From assembly GCF_020386615.1 (NCBI RefSeq), contig NZ_CP077769.1, forward strand, positions 4,464,001 through 4,528,000: a stretch of 64,000 bases of DNA, in the 5' to 3' direction. Under the pieces are notes generated by a model. That model worked only from the letters and a program-made list of their open reading frames with translations. It was not told where the DNA came from and did no database searches. This document shows positions 25,732-33,948 of this stretch, piece by piece. A program made the position numbers and the translations under genes. Origin of the DNA: Chitinophaga pendula. GTDB lineage: Bacteria; Bacteroidota; Bacteroidia; Chitinophagales; Chitinophagaceae. The stretch's first letter is position 1, and every line of letters starts with the position of its first letter.

Positions 25732-25939
25732 TAATTTATCCCCTCCCCCCTGGGTAAAAACCCCCTCCCTCCGTATCTTTATATTGTGTGGCCCTATCAG
25801 CGAAGACAGCGCCCGTAAAGCCTGCCTTATCCGCAAACCGCAAACCCGCATTCCACGCACTCCGCATAGTATGAACAATGAAACAGATCCGGGACCCAAT
25901 CCCCCGGATTCATCATCACATAACCCGATAAATCCATTT

Positions 25940-27076
25940 ATGAAACCAATCTCCATCTCAACCTGGCTCTTAGCCACCACCATCGCCTTTTCCGCTTGTA
26001 AACAAAACCTGACAGAAGATCTCAACACCTCCCTGCCAGTCAAAAACAACACCGCCGCCAACGCACTCACCGGCAACTACTCCGAAGACATCTTTACAAG
26101 CCTCGACTTCTACAACGGATACGCCGACCCTCTCTACAAGGAAAAAGATGGTATCATCTACCTCGACAACACCGTCGCTCTCAAAAAGATCAGCCTCCGC
26201 AACAAAGTAAACCCCACCGCCAACATCAAAGGCGAACTCCGTATCTACCAAAAGGGGGATGGCTACGACCGCGATGGCCAGCTGTTCTTCATCCGCGACT
26301 CCGTCGTAAAAGCCATCCTTAATAACAACATCTCCTTCGATGCCGCCGCCAAACAAAAATTACTCAACTTCACACCCAAAACCGGCTACCTCTATATCAC
26401 CCCCTTTTTCTTCTGGTACCAGTCCATACAATCCGTACCATATACCTTTAATCTCAAAGACGTCGCTTCCCTCCTCACCGGAGAAGACTCCTGCTGGGTA
26501 GGCCTCAGCGCATGGGGCGTCGACTGGACAGGCAAAAAGTCCGAAGGCCACGCCTACGACTGGAACCTCGCCGGCGAAAAAAGAACCTTCACCGCCGACC
26601 TCAAGATCACCGCCGACAACAGCAGCTCCAATCCCAACCCCACCTACATCCAGGCCGTACAGTTTGGCACCATCAAAAATACCGATGGCTCCAACGCCCG
26701 CACCTTCTCCCAGACAATCACCGTCCCGTATAAACTGAAAAATGCCAGGATCATCGTCATCTCACAAGCCTGGGGCGCCGACTTCGGCGGAGAAGAATAT
26801 AACTATCGCACCCACAACGTCAGCTGGGATGGCACAAAGATAGGCACCTTCTCCTCCAAAGAAGCCTGCGGCCCCAACACCATGCGCAGCGAAGATATAT
26901 CATCCAGCCCGCGCAACTGGTGCCCCTCCAATATCGTAACACCACATACCATCAATATTTCCGGCAACATCGAAGCAGGCAGCTCCCACACCGTCAAACT
27001 CGATATCGTCAATGCCAAAGCCGATGCAAAGAACTATTTCAAAATCTCTATCTACATCGCAGGCGAAAAAATCTAA
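25940..27076 (+). CDS. PNGase F-like lipoprotein
   Basis: A 378-residue lipoprotein: the signal peptide ends in FSAC (Cys20). I start at 25940, although the frame stays open upstream to 25688 through sequence that overlaps the preceding hairpin and lacks a signal. The C-terminal third reads WGADFGGEEYNYRTHNVSWD, KEACGPNTMRSED and RNWCPSNIVTPHTINI, close in pattern to the C-terminal domain of peptide-N4-(N-acetyl-glucosaminyl)asparagine amidase F, whose members end with a conserved WCPG-type loop. Such enzymes release N-linked glycans. The catalytic residues of the N-terminal domain cannot be assigned by eye. A substrate-binding relative is an alternative. Its own terminator follows at 27102. 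Confidence 0.6.
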   Translation: MKPISISTWLLATTIAFSACKQNLTEDLNTSLPVKNNTAANALTGNYSEDIFTSLDFYNGYADPLYKEKDGIIYLDNTVALKKISLRNKVNPTANIKGELRIYQKGDGYDRDGQLFFIRDSVVKAILNNNISFDAAAKQKLLNFTPKTGYLYITPFFFWYQSIQSVPYTFNLKDVASLLTGEDSCWVGLSAWGVDWTGKKSEGHAYDWNLAGEKRTFTADLKITADNSSSNPNPTYIQAVQFGTIKNTDGSNARTFSQTITVPYKLKNARIIVISQAWGADFGGEEYNYRTHNVSWDGTKIGTFSSKEACGPNTMRSEDISSSPRNWCPSNIVTPHTINISGNIEAGSSHTVKLDIVNAKADAKNYFKISIYIAGEKI

Positions 27077-27101
27077 ACCTTCTATACTCCTTATCATAAA
27101 T

Positions 27102-27134
27102 AAAGGCATTTACCAAAGTGGTAAATGCCTTTTT
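27102..27134 (+). terminator. Intrinsic terminator after the PNGase-like gene
   Basis: AAAGGCATTTACC pairs with GGTAAATGCCTTT around a 5-nt loop, followed by T residues. The stem ends just upstream of the next gene's promoter-like sequence. Confidence 0.9.
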
Positions 27135-27140
27135 ATCTAC

Positions 27141-27170
27141 TTGCAAAAACAGCGTATTTCCGTAGTTTTC
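27141..27170 (+). promoter_or_regulatory. Candidate promoter of the membrane AraC regulator
   Basis: TTG (27141-27143), a 19-bp spacer and TAGTTTTC (27163-27170) match the Bacteroidota consensus except the last base; the ATG is 17 bp further on. Confidence 0.4.
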
Positions 27171-27187
27171 CATTCGAATCACCGCGA

Positions 27188-28402
27188 ATGGAAAATTATA
27201 GCATACTTGGTAATATCAGCTTACTGGCGTTTTTTGTTACATTATTGCTTAATCTCTACCTGCTTACCGTCAAAGGCAGCCGTACATTAAGCAACCGCCT
27301 CCTCGCAGCCTGTTTCCTGCTCAACGCCATCGATATCAGTGTGTTCTTTACCTACCAGTTTTCCAACGAACACCTTGTTTACAACATGATAAGAAGCCAC
27401 CTGCCCTACCTCGGTGCCCCCCTTATCTACCTCTATGTCGTATCCGTCTGCTACGCCAACTTCCGCCTCCGACCCATACACCTGCTCCATACCATCCCCT
27501 TTTTCCTGGTCATCCTGGTAGTCGTACCGCGTTTCTATCTCGCCAACGATCCCACCCGCGCTGACTTACTCCAACATTTCAACACCTCCATCGAAGGCAG
27601 ACTCATATTTGCCATCGGCCACCTCCAAACCCTCGGATACAGCATCGCCATGTTCGTTACCCTATACCGGTACAAAAAACAATTCCTGGAAAATTACGCC
27701 GATGCCGACAGCTATAGCTACAAATGGCTCATGCAACTCACCATCATCACCGCCCTGGCACACCTGCTGGGCATCATCAAAGGCGCCTTCCGCCTATACG
27801 GCTATGTCTACACGCATTACTACATCCAGATATTTGTCACCCTCCTCTTCCTGGGCATCCTCTGCTGGATCGTCCTCAAAGTAATGTACACCCCCGAACT
27901 CTTCCGCGGCATCGACTCCCGTATTCCACTGGTAGCCGAACTGGATACACCGCCACCCTCCCAAGCATCCCATATCCCAGCAACCCGTACTCCGGCTCCC
28001 CATACCTCCGAACCCAATTCCTCCGCACCATCAACACCAAAAGAAGACCCCGCCATCACCGAACGCATCGAATTCCTCCGCAAACACATGGAGGTCACCG
28101 AACCGTTCCTCGAATCCGCCATCACCATCCAACAACTGGCCGCTCAAACCAAAATACCCGTACGCGACCTCTCCCTCCTCATCAACCACCACATCGGCCA
28201 ACATTTCTTCGATTTCATCAACGAATACCGCATCCGAAAAGCCATGAGCATCTTCCGAGACCCCTCCCAAAAAGACCTCAACATCCAAGAAGTATTCTAT
28301 CAGGTCGGTTTCAACTCCAAATCCTCCTTTAATACCGCCTTCCGAAAACAAACAGGTCTCACCCCTACTCAGTACAAAAACAATTCACTATCAAATAGTT
28401 AG
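27188..28402 (+). CDS. Membrane-anchored AraC-type regulator
   Basis: The 404-residue protein has an N-terminal region of about 235 residues with six or seven hydrophobic helices (SLLAFFVTLLLNLYLL, HTIPFFLVILVVVPRFYL, IQIFVTLLFLGILCWIVL), then a Pro/Thr/Ser-rich linker near residues 250-290, then an AraC double helix-turn-helix (ITIQQLAAQTKIPVRDLSLL, and QEVFYQVGFNSKSSFNTAFR with the GFNSKSSF-FRK-G motif). Such proteins sense a signal at the inner membrane and bind DNA from there. I start at 27188; the longer frame from 27125 runs through the preceding terminator. It lies 145 bp before the beta-barrel receptor gene with repeats between them, so that gene is a likely target. Confidence 0.92.
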   Translation: MENYSILGNISLLAFFVTLLLNLYLLTVKGSRTLSNRLLAACFLLNAIDISVFFTYQFSNEHLVYNMIRSHLPYLGAPLIYLYVVSVCYANFRLRPIHLLHTIPFFLVILVVVPRFYLANDPTRADLLQHFNTSIEGRLIFAIGHLQTLGYSIAMFVTLYRYKKQFLENYADADSYSYKWLMQLTIITALAHLLGIIKGAFRLYGYVYTHYYIQIFVTLLFLGILCWIVLKVMYTPELFRGIDSRIPLVAELDTPPPSQASHIPATRTPAPHTSEPNSSAPSTPKEDPAITERIEFLRKHMEVTEPFLESAITIQQLAAQTKIPVRDLSLLINHHIGQHFFDFINEYRIRKAMSIFRDPSQKDLNIQEVFYQVGFNSKSSFNTAFRKQTGLTPTQYKNNSLSNS

Positions 28403-28528
28403 AAAAAAGTCGAACGTCCCTTTTTAATCTCGTACCCTTTTCCTGCCCAAAAATCAGTTCGACTTTTTTTAGTCGGCCGCCGCCCGTTTACCGCTTCCGC
28501 ACCTTTGTGTCATCCGACTAAATCGAAC
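28403..28528. promoter_or_regulatory. Nested inverted repeats upstream of the beta-barrel receptor gene
   Basis: AAAAAAGTCGAAC (28403-28415) and its exact reverse complement (28457-28469) flank 41 nt. A second pair, TTTAGTCGG (28468-28476) and CCGACTAAA (28514-28522), overlaps the first, and TCGAAC (28523-28528) repeats the core. The first pair ends in a T-run and could be a large-loop terminator of the AraC gene; the repeated GTCGAA/TTCGAC cores could equally be binding sites for the AraC regulator. The sequence shows the repeats; the role is inferred. Confidence 0.55.
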
Positions 28529-28547
28529 ACTCTAAAAGCGGAATACT

Positions 28548-30944
28548 ATGAAAAGGATCATCACAATCATCATCATTATCATCAGCCTCTTATACACAAA
28601 AGGCACATTCGCACAGATACAATTAAAAGGAACCGTATTACAAAAAACAAGTACTGTAGCCTGGGCTAACGTCATCCTAACTGACGCAGGTGGTCAAATG
28701 ACCACCGGAGCCCTTACAAAGGAAAATGGCTCCTTCATCCTCACCGCCAAACCAGGCCACTACACCGTCAAAATATCGTTCCTCGGCCTCAACGACTGGT
28801 CCTCCTCCGTCCAACTCGACAAAGACACCGACCTCGGCACCATCCACATGACCGAAAAAACCGGTCAGCTCGCCGAAGTCATCGTCTCCGCCAGGAAAAA
28901 AATGATCGAATACAAAGCCGATCGCCTCGTCCTCAATGTGGAAAACAACATCAACGCCATCGGCGGCAACGGCATCAACGCCATCAAAAGCGCCCCGGGC
29001 ATCATCATCGGCAAAGATGGCAATATCAGCATGCTGGGCCGCGGCGCCGCCCGCGTCATGGTCGATGGCAGACTCATAGAACTCACCGGCCCCGACCTCG
29101 TCGACTACCTCAACACCATCTCCGCCAACGATATCAAAAGCGTAGAAGTCATCTCCAACCCACCCGCACGCTACGATGCCGGCAGCACCGGCGGCTTGAT
29201 CAACATCATCCTCAAAAAAGGAGCCGCCAACGCCTGGAAAAATACAACCTCCTTCTCCGCCGACCAACAACGATACAATGCCTTCAACCTCCGTAACAAC
29301 TTCTTCTATAATAAAAACAGGATAAAACTCTCCGCCAACCTGGGCGGAAAACTGGGCGCCATCCACACCCGCGAAGATATCAACACCTACTACCCCGCCG
29401 GCCCCTGGAACCTCAACGTCTCAGGCAAACAAAAAGAGAACAATATCTCCGGCGGCCTGGCCCTCGACTACGACCTCTCCGATCGCACCACGATCGGTAT
29501 ACAATACATGGGTAGCCACAGCACCCCCAACACCAATAATGTCATCACCATCGGTATCCACAACGCCGCTAATCAACTCGACTCCCTCCTCATCAACGAC
29601 GCGACCAACATCCTCGGTATCACCAGCCACACCGCCAACGCACACCTGGTATCCCGCCTCGATACCCTCGGCCGCCAGCTGTCATTCGATATCGACTTCT
29701 TCGACTTCAACTCCGGCTTCGACAACAACTTCGTCGCCAACAGCTACAACCCCGCCGGCAAATTCCTCAACGCCATACAGGCCGCCAGGAACGTCTCCAA
29801 CCAACACATCCGCAACGGTAGCTTCAAAATCGATATAGAACACCCGCTCAAGTTCGCCCGCCTCTCCTATGGCGCTAAAGTGAGCATCATCGACAGCCGC
29901 GCCTCCGTCAATTATTATAATACCCTCTCCGGCCCCCCCGAATGGGACCCCAACCGCTCCAATGACTTCAACTACCGCGAAAATAACCAGGCTATATATA
30001 TCAATGGTGCCCGTGACTTCGGCAGCAAATTCAGCCTCCAACTAGGCCTCCGCGCAGAACATACCAGCACCAAAGGCCACTCCCTCAATACAAAAGAAAC
30101 TAACACCAACGAATACCTGAAATGGTTTCCAACTGCTTTTCTCTCCTTCAAAGCCAATGCTAAAAACACCTGGATGTTCAACTACGGTCGCCGGATCAAT
30201 CGCCCCGGATTCAGAAACCTGAACCCTGCCCGTGCCTATATTAACAGTAACAGCTACTCCGAAGGAAACCCCTTCCTGCAGCCGTCATTCGTAGACAACT
30301 TCGAACTATCACATGTATATCGCAGCACCTGGCGCACCAGCCTCTTTTTCTCCAATACCACCAATGGCTTCGGTACCGTCTTTACCTCCGATCAGGCGAC
30401 CAACATCCAGATCATCAGCCGCCAAAACTACTTCCGCGAAGCCTACTTCGGCATCAGCGAAACATACAGCAACAATATCACCCCCTGGTGGCAAACACAG
30501 ATCAATCTCAGCATCATGGGCTCCAACACCAGGTTCACCAACCACATCAACGCCACTCCCATGAATGGTGTCCAGTTCTTCGGCGCCGCCAACAACACCT
30601 TCAACCTCGGCAAAAACACCGCCCTCCAGGTAGACTACTCCTACAGCTCCCCCTTCAAAAGAGGCCTGTTCTCCGTGGGCTACATGTCCGGCCTGGATAT
30701 CGGTATCAAACAAAGCCTCCTGGATAAGAAACTCCAGCTCTCCCTGCTGATCAACGATGTTTTCAATACCAATACCCTGAAAGACTATGCCTCCACCGTC
30801 AACGGTATCCGGCAAGTATACGCACAAAACTACAGCAGCCGCTTCGTCAGGCTCTCCCTCAGCTACAGCTTTGGCAACAATAAGATCAATGTGAAGAAAA
30901 GGACACAGGGAAATACAGAAGAATTCAAAAGGGCAGCTCAATAA
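28548..30944 (+). CDS. Outer-membrane beta-barrel receptor (TonB-dependent type)
   Basis: The 798-residue protein has a signal peptide with an isoleucine-rich core (1-22, ending TFAQ), a carboxypeptidase-D regulatory-like domain (about 24-105), a plug-like domain with SAPGIIIGKDGNISMLGRGA and RVMVDGRLIELTG, and a large beta-barrel ending in LSLSYSFGN followed by a short charged tail. The order matches the outer-membrane beta-barrel family often called OMP_b-brl_3. Members are usually grouped with TonB-dependent receptors but their substrates are mostly unknown. Length is normal. It is the last gene before a convergent E2 gene with a shared terminator. Confidence 0.93.
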   Translation: MKRIITIIIIIISLLYTKGTFAQIQLKGTVLQKTSTVAWANVILTDAGGQMTTGALTKENGSFILTAKPGHYTVKISFLGLNDWSSSVQLDKDTDLGTIHMTEKTGQLAEVIVSARKKMIEYKADRLVLNVENNINAIGGNGINAIKSAPGIIIGKDGNISMLGRGAARVMVDGRLIELTGPDLVDYLNTISANDIKSVEVISNPPARYDAGSTGGLINIILKKGAANAWKNTTSFSADQQRYNAFNLRNNFFYNKNRIKLSANLGGKLGAIHTREDINTYYPAGPWNLNVSGKQKENNISGGLALDYDLSDRTTIGIQYMGSHSTPNTNNVITIGIHNAANQLDSLLINDATNILGITSHTANAHLVSRLDTLGRQLSFDIDFFDFNSGFDNNFVANSYNPAGKFLNAIQAARNVSNQHIRNGSFKIDIEHPLKFARLSYGAKVSIIDSRASVNYYNTLSGPPEWDPNRSNDFNYRENNQAIYINGARDFGSKFSLQLGLRAEHTSTKGHSLNTKETNTNEYLKWFPTAFLSFKANAKNTWMFNYGRRINRPGFRNLNPARAYINSNSYSEGNPFLQPSFVDNFELSHVYRSTWRTSLFFSNTTNGFGTVFTSDQATNIQIISRQNYFREAYFGISETYSNNITPWWQTQINLSIMGSNTRFTNHINATPMNGVQFFGAANNTFNLGKNTALQVDYSYSSPFKRGLFSVGYMSGLDIGIKQSLLDKKLQLSLLINDVFNTNTLKDYASTVNGIRQVYAQNYSSRFVRLSLSYSFGNNKINVKKRTQGNTEEFKRAAQ

Positions 30945-30981
30945 CGGATGATCCTGACATAGATACAACCCCAAAAAAAGA

Positions 30982-31011
30982 AAGGCTGCTCCGTATAGAG
31001 CAGCCTTTCAA
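30982..31011. terminator. Bidirectional terminator between receptor and E2 genes
   Basis: GAAAGGCTGCTC and GAGCAGCCTTTC pair over 12 bp with a 6-nt loop. Leftwards it is followed by TTTCTTTT-like T-rich sequence serving the E2 gene, and rightwards by AAATATT. Confidence 0.88.
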
Positions 31012-31029
31012 ATATTATGATAAAGGATT

Positions 31030-32388
31030 CTAGTACTCCTTGTTCGCATCGAAATTCTCCAACTCCTGCGCCACAGCACTCAGGAATGTAGATCCCAGAG
31101 AACCGTCCACGATACGGTGATCGTAAGACAAAGACAGGTACATCATATGACGGATGGCAATAGCATCCCCATGAGGTGTCTCTATCACCACCGGACGCTT
31201 TTTGATAGCACCCACCGCCAATATCGCCACCTGCGGCTGGTTAATAATAGGCGTCCCCATCAAGCTACCAAAAGTACCTACATTCGTCAGCGTGAAAGTA
31301 CCACTCTGCGTATCCTCCGGCTTCAGTTTATTCTGACGCGCAGCATTAGCCAGGTGATTCACCTGCTTGGTCAACCCTACCAGGTTCAGCATGTCCGCAT
31401 TACGGATCACCGGCACGATCAGGTTGCCACTAGGCAACGCCGTAGCCATACCAATGTTGATATCTTTCTTCAGGATGATCTTGTCGCCGTCCAGTGAACA
31501 GTTCACCAAAGGGAACTTCTTGATACACTTCACTACCGCCTCTACAAATAAAGGCGTGAAAGTGATCTTCTCCCCTTCCCGCTTCTCAAACCCTTTCTTC
31601 ACACGCTCTCTCCACATCACCAGGTTAGTCACATCTGCCTCCGCAAAGCTCGTCACATGCGGACTCGTATGTTTACTATGCACCATATGGTTAGCGATCA
31701 ACTTACGCATACGGTCCATCTCGATGATCTCTACATTACCACCATAAGAAGGCGTACTACCCGCTACCGGTACAGCTATCACTTCCGCACGGGTAGCCGG
31801 CGCCCCAGGAGCAGCAGTAGCGACAGCAGCAACAGGAGCAACAGGAGCAGCAACAGGTTGCGTAGCTCCAGCCGGCGCCTTGCCTTGCTTACGGGCAGCT
31901 ACATACTCCAGGATATCTTTTTTGGTCACCCTACCTTCATTTCCACTACCAGGCAGGTTCTCCAACTCAGCAAAACTTACACCCTCCTGCTGCGCTATAG
32001 TAAGCACCAGCGGAGAATAGAAACGCGCACCACCACTCTTCTGCACCGGCTCAGCTGCAGGAGCAGCCGCTTCAGCAACAGGCGCAGTAACAGATCCCCC
32101 AGCAGCAGGAGCAACAGGAGCAACAGGAGTAGCTACACCAGCTTCCGCAGTAGTATTGATACGGGCGATCACTGCACCTACAGGCACCACGTCATTTTCA
32201 GCATATAATATCTCGGTAATTTCCCCTTCAGCAATGGAAGGTACCTCACTGTCCACTTTATCCGTAGCGATCTCCAGCACCGTCTCATCCACCTTCACAT
32301 GATCCCCGGGCTTTTTATGCCAGCGCAACACGGTGGCTTCCATGATGCTCTCTCCCATTTTAGGCATTACCAGTTCTACAATAGCCAT
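31030..32388 (-). CDS. Dihydrolipoamide acyltransferase, E2 of a 2-oxoacid dehydrogenase complex
   Basis: The 452-residue cytoplasmic enzyme has an N-terminal lipoyl domain (VLEIATDKVDSEVPS, the lipoylated Lys in DKV), an Ala/Pro/Thr linker (about 85-125), a peripheral-subunit binding domain (FYSPLVLTIAQQEGVSFAEL, to about 168), a second Ala-rich linker, and the acyltransferase core with DHRIVDG near the end. It carries the acyl group from E1 to CoA; E3 reoxidises the lipoamide. The DKVDSEV lipoyl motif and single domain suit branched-chain, 2-oxoglutarate or pyruvate complexes equally, so the substrate is left open. E1 and E3 genes are not here. Confidence 0.92.
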   Translation of the reverse strand: MAIVELVMPKMGESIMEATVLRWHKKPGDHVKVDETVLEIATDKVDSEVPSIAEGEITEILYAENDVVPVGAVIARINTTAEAGVATPVAPVAPAAGGSVTAPVAEAAAPAAEPVQKSGGARFYSPLVLTIAQQEGVSFAELENLPGSGNEGRVTKKDILEYVAARKQGKAPAGATQPVAAPVAPVAAVATAAPGAPATRAEVIAVPVAGSTPSYGGNVEIIEMDRMRKLIANHMVHSKHTSPHVTSFAEADVTNLVMWRERVKKGFEKREGEKITFTPLFVEAVVKCIKKFPLVNCSLDGDKIILKKDINIGMATALPSGNLIVPVIRNADMLNLVGLTKQVNHLANAARQNKLKPEDTQSGTFTLTNVGTFGSLMGTPIINQPQVAILAVGAIKKRPVVIETPHGDAIAIRHMMYLSLSYDHRIVDGSLGSTFLSAVAQELENFDANKEY

Positions 32389-32464
32389 AAGATTGATTTT
32401 AGCGTTTTAATGTCGACAAAAATAAGGGAATTTAATTACCTGCAATGTTTTGCACACCTGCGGG

Positions 32465-33718
32465 CTATTGATCCGCCAATAGGAGCTTCCGTAGCTCATT
32501 CAGCGCATAGGTGGCCGTAATCCGGATATTCGTCATGCGCTCATACCGCAACTGGTGTTTGAAAGAGATCGTCTCCGCCGCATTAGCCACCGCTATCCAT
32601 ACCGTCCCCACCGGCTTCTCCGGCGTACCGCCGTCAGGCCCCATAATACCGGAAATAGCGATCACATAATCCGTCTTTAACACCCGCAGTCCCCCCGCAG
32701 CCATCTCCCGCACCGTCGCCTCACTCACCGCTCCATCCCGCACCAGCGTCGCAGGTTCCACGCCCACCACCGCCGTCTTCACCTCGTTCGCATAACTCAC
32801 CACACTGCCCTTATACCAGGCAGAACTACCAGACAATTGTGTAATACTGTGCGCCACATACCCCCCCGTACAACTCTCTACCGTACCTACCGTCTTACCC
32901 CGCGCAACCAGCAACTGCCCTACCACCGCAGCCAAAGGAATATCCTGGTCCGCCACCGTAATATCAGGCAACAACTCCTTCAACTGATGAAAATGCATAG
33001 ACACCTCCGCCGCCGTCGATACCTTATCCTTTCCAAAGGCCGTCAACCGCAACTTCAGCAAACCAAAACTAGGCAGATACGCCAGCTTGATATGAGCAGG
33101 CAGCTGCGCCTCAAAATCCACCAGCCGCTCCGCTATAAAAGACTCTCCTAGCCCCGCCGTCAGCAACGTCTGGTGCAATACCACCGGCGTCTCAAAATAC
33201 GCCTGCAACTTCGCCAGCACCGTACGCTCCATCATCCCCTTCATCTCAAAAGGCACACCAGGCATCGATACATATACCCGACCGTTTTGCTCAAACCACA
33301 TCCCCGGAGCAGTACCCCGGCTGTTAGGGATCACCGTACACACATCCGGCACCAACGCCTGATCCAGGTTACGCTGCAGTATCGGCAATCCACGACTCTC
33401 AAATAACTGCATCACCGTCTTATACACCTCCGGGTCCTGTACCAGCACACCTCCGAAATACTCCGCCAGCACCGGCTTCGTAATATCATCGGCAGTAGGT
33501 CCCAAACCCCCTGTTATCAACACAATATGCGAATTAGCGCCTTCCTCTTCCAGCGCCTTCCAGATGGCTTCCCTGGTATCTCCTACGGCTACACGCCGCT
33601 GTACCCAGATGCCGATATTATTCAGCTCCTGCGCCATCCAGGCAGAATTAGTATCTATCGTCTGCCCTATCAGTAACTCATCACCGATAGTAACAATACT
33701 GGCCGTAACTTTTTCCAC
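32465..33718 (-). CDS. cinA: CinA-family protein (NMN deamidase / ADP-ribose pyrophosphatase)
   Basis: The 417-residue two-domain protein has an N-terminal MoCF-like half (TIGDELLIGQTIDTNSAWMA, TGGLGPTADDITKP) and a C-terminal amidohydrolase half (ESCTGGYVAHSIT, GIMGPDGGTPEKPVGTVWIA) of the PncC type. The latter hydrolyses nicotinamide mononucleotide to nicotinate mononucleotide in NAD recycling. Length and order are normal for full-length CinA. It may be cotranscribed with the E2 gene 76 bp downstream. The 230 bp between it and the divergent PBP4 gene must hold both promoters; no clear element was seen. Confidence 0.95.
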   Translation of the reverse strand: MEKVTASIVTIGDELLIGQTIDTNSAWMAQELNNIGIWVQRRVAVGDTREAIWKALEEEGANSHIVLITGGLGPTADDITKPVLAEYFGGVLVQDPEVYKTVMQLFESRGLPILQRNLDQALVPDVCTVIPNSRGTAPGMWFEQNGRVYVSMPGVPFEMKGMMERTVLAKLQAYFETPVVLHQTLLTAGLGESFIAERLVDFEAQLPAHIKLAYLPSFGLLKLRLTAFGKDKVSTAAEVSMHFHQLKELLPDITVADQDIPLAAVVGQLLVARGKTVGTVESCTGGYVAHSITQLSGSSAWYKGSVVSYANEVKTAVVGVEPATLVRDGAVSEATVREMAAGGLRVLKTDYVIAISGIMGPDGGTPEKPVGTVWIAVANAAETISFKHQLRYERMTNIRITATYALNELRKLLLADQ

Positions 33719-33948
33719 GCTTCTTATATTTGAATTTTGAGCAATAAAAGTACGTTGGTTTTAGCAATTAAAACCGCGCGCCGGCACCAACCCTCATACC
33801 AGAATCGATAGTTTGTAATTTTCTCGGGGCAAAAATATACATTACCCGCCACCAGCCCCTTATCAGCTGAACATTCCTCCCGCTTGCTCCGCGTTTATTT
33901 AAAGATTGTTCAATATACACGTACTGCAGGAATTAACTAAATTGCCCC

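Noticed and set aside
25688..25939. N-terminal extension of the PNGase-like gene
   Set aside because: The extension overlaps a terminator-like hairpin, lacks a signal peptide and places the lipoprotein signal inside the protein.
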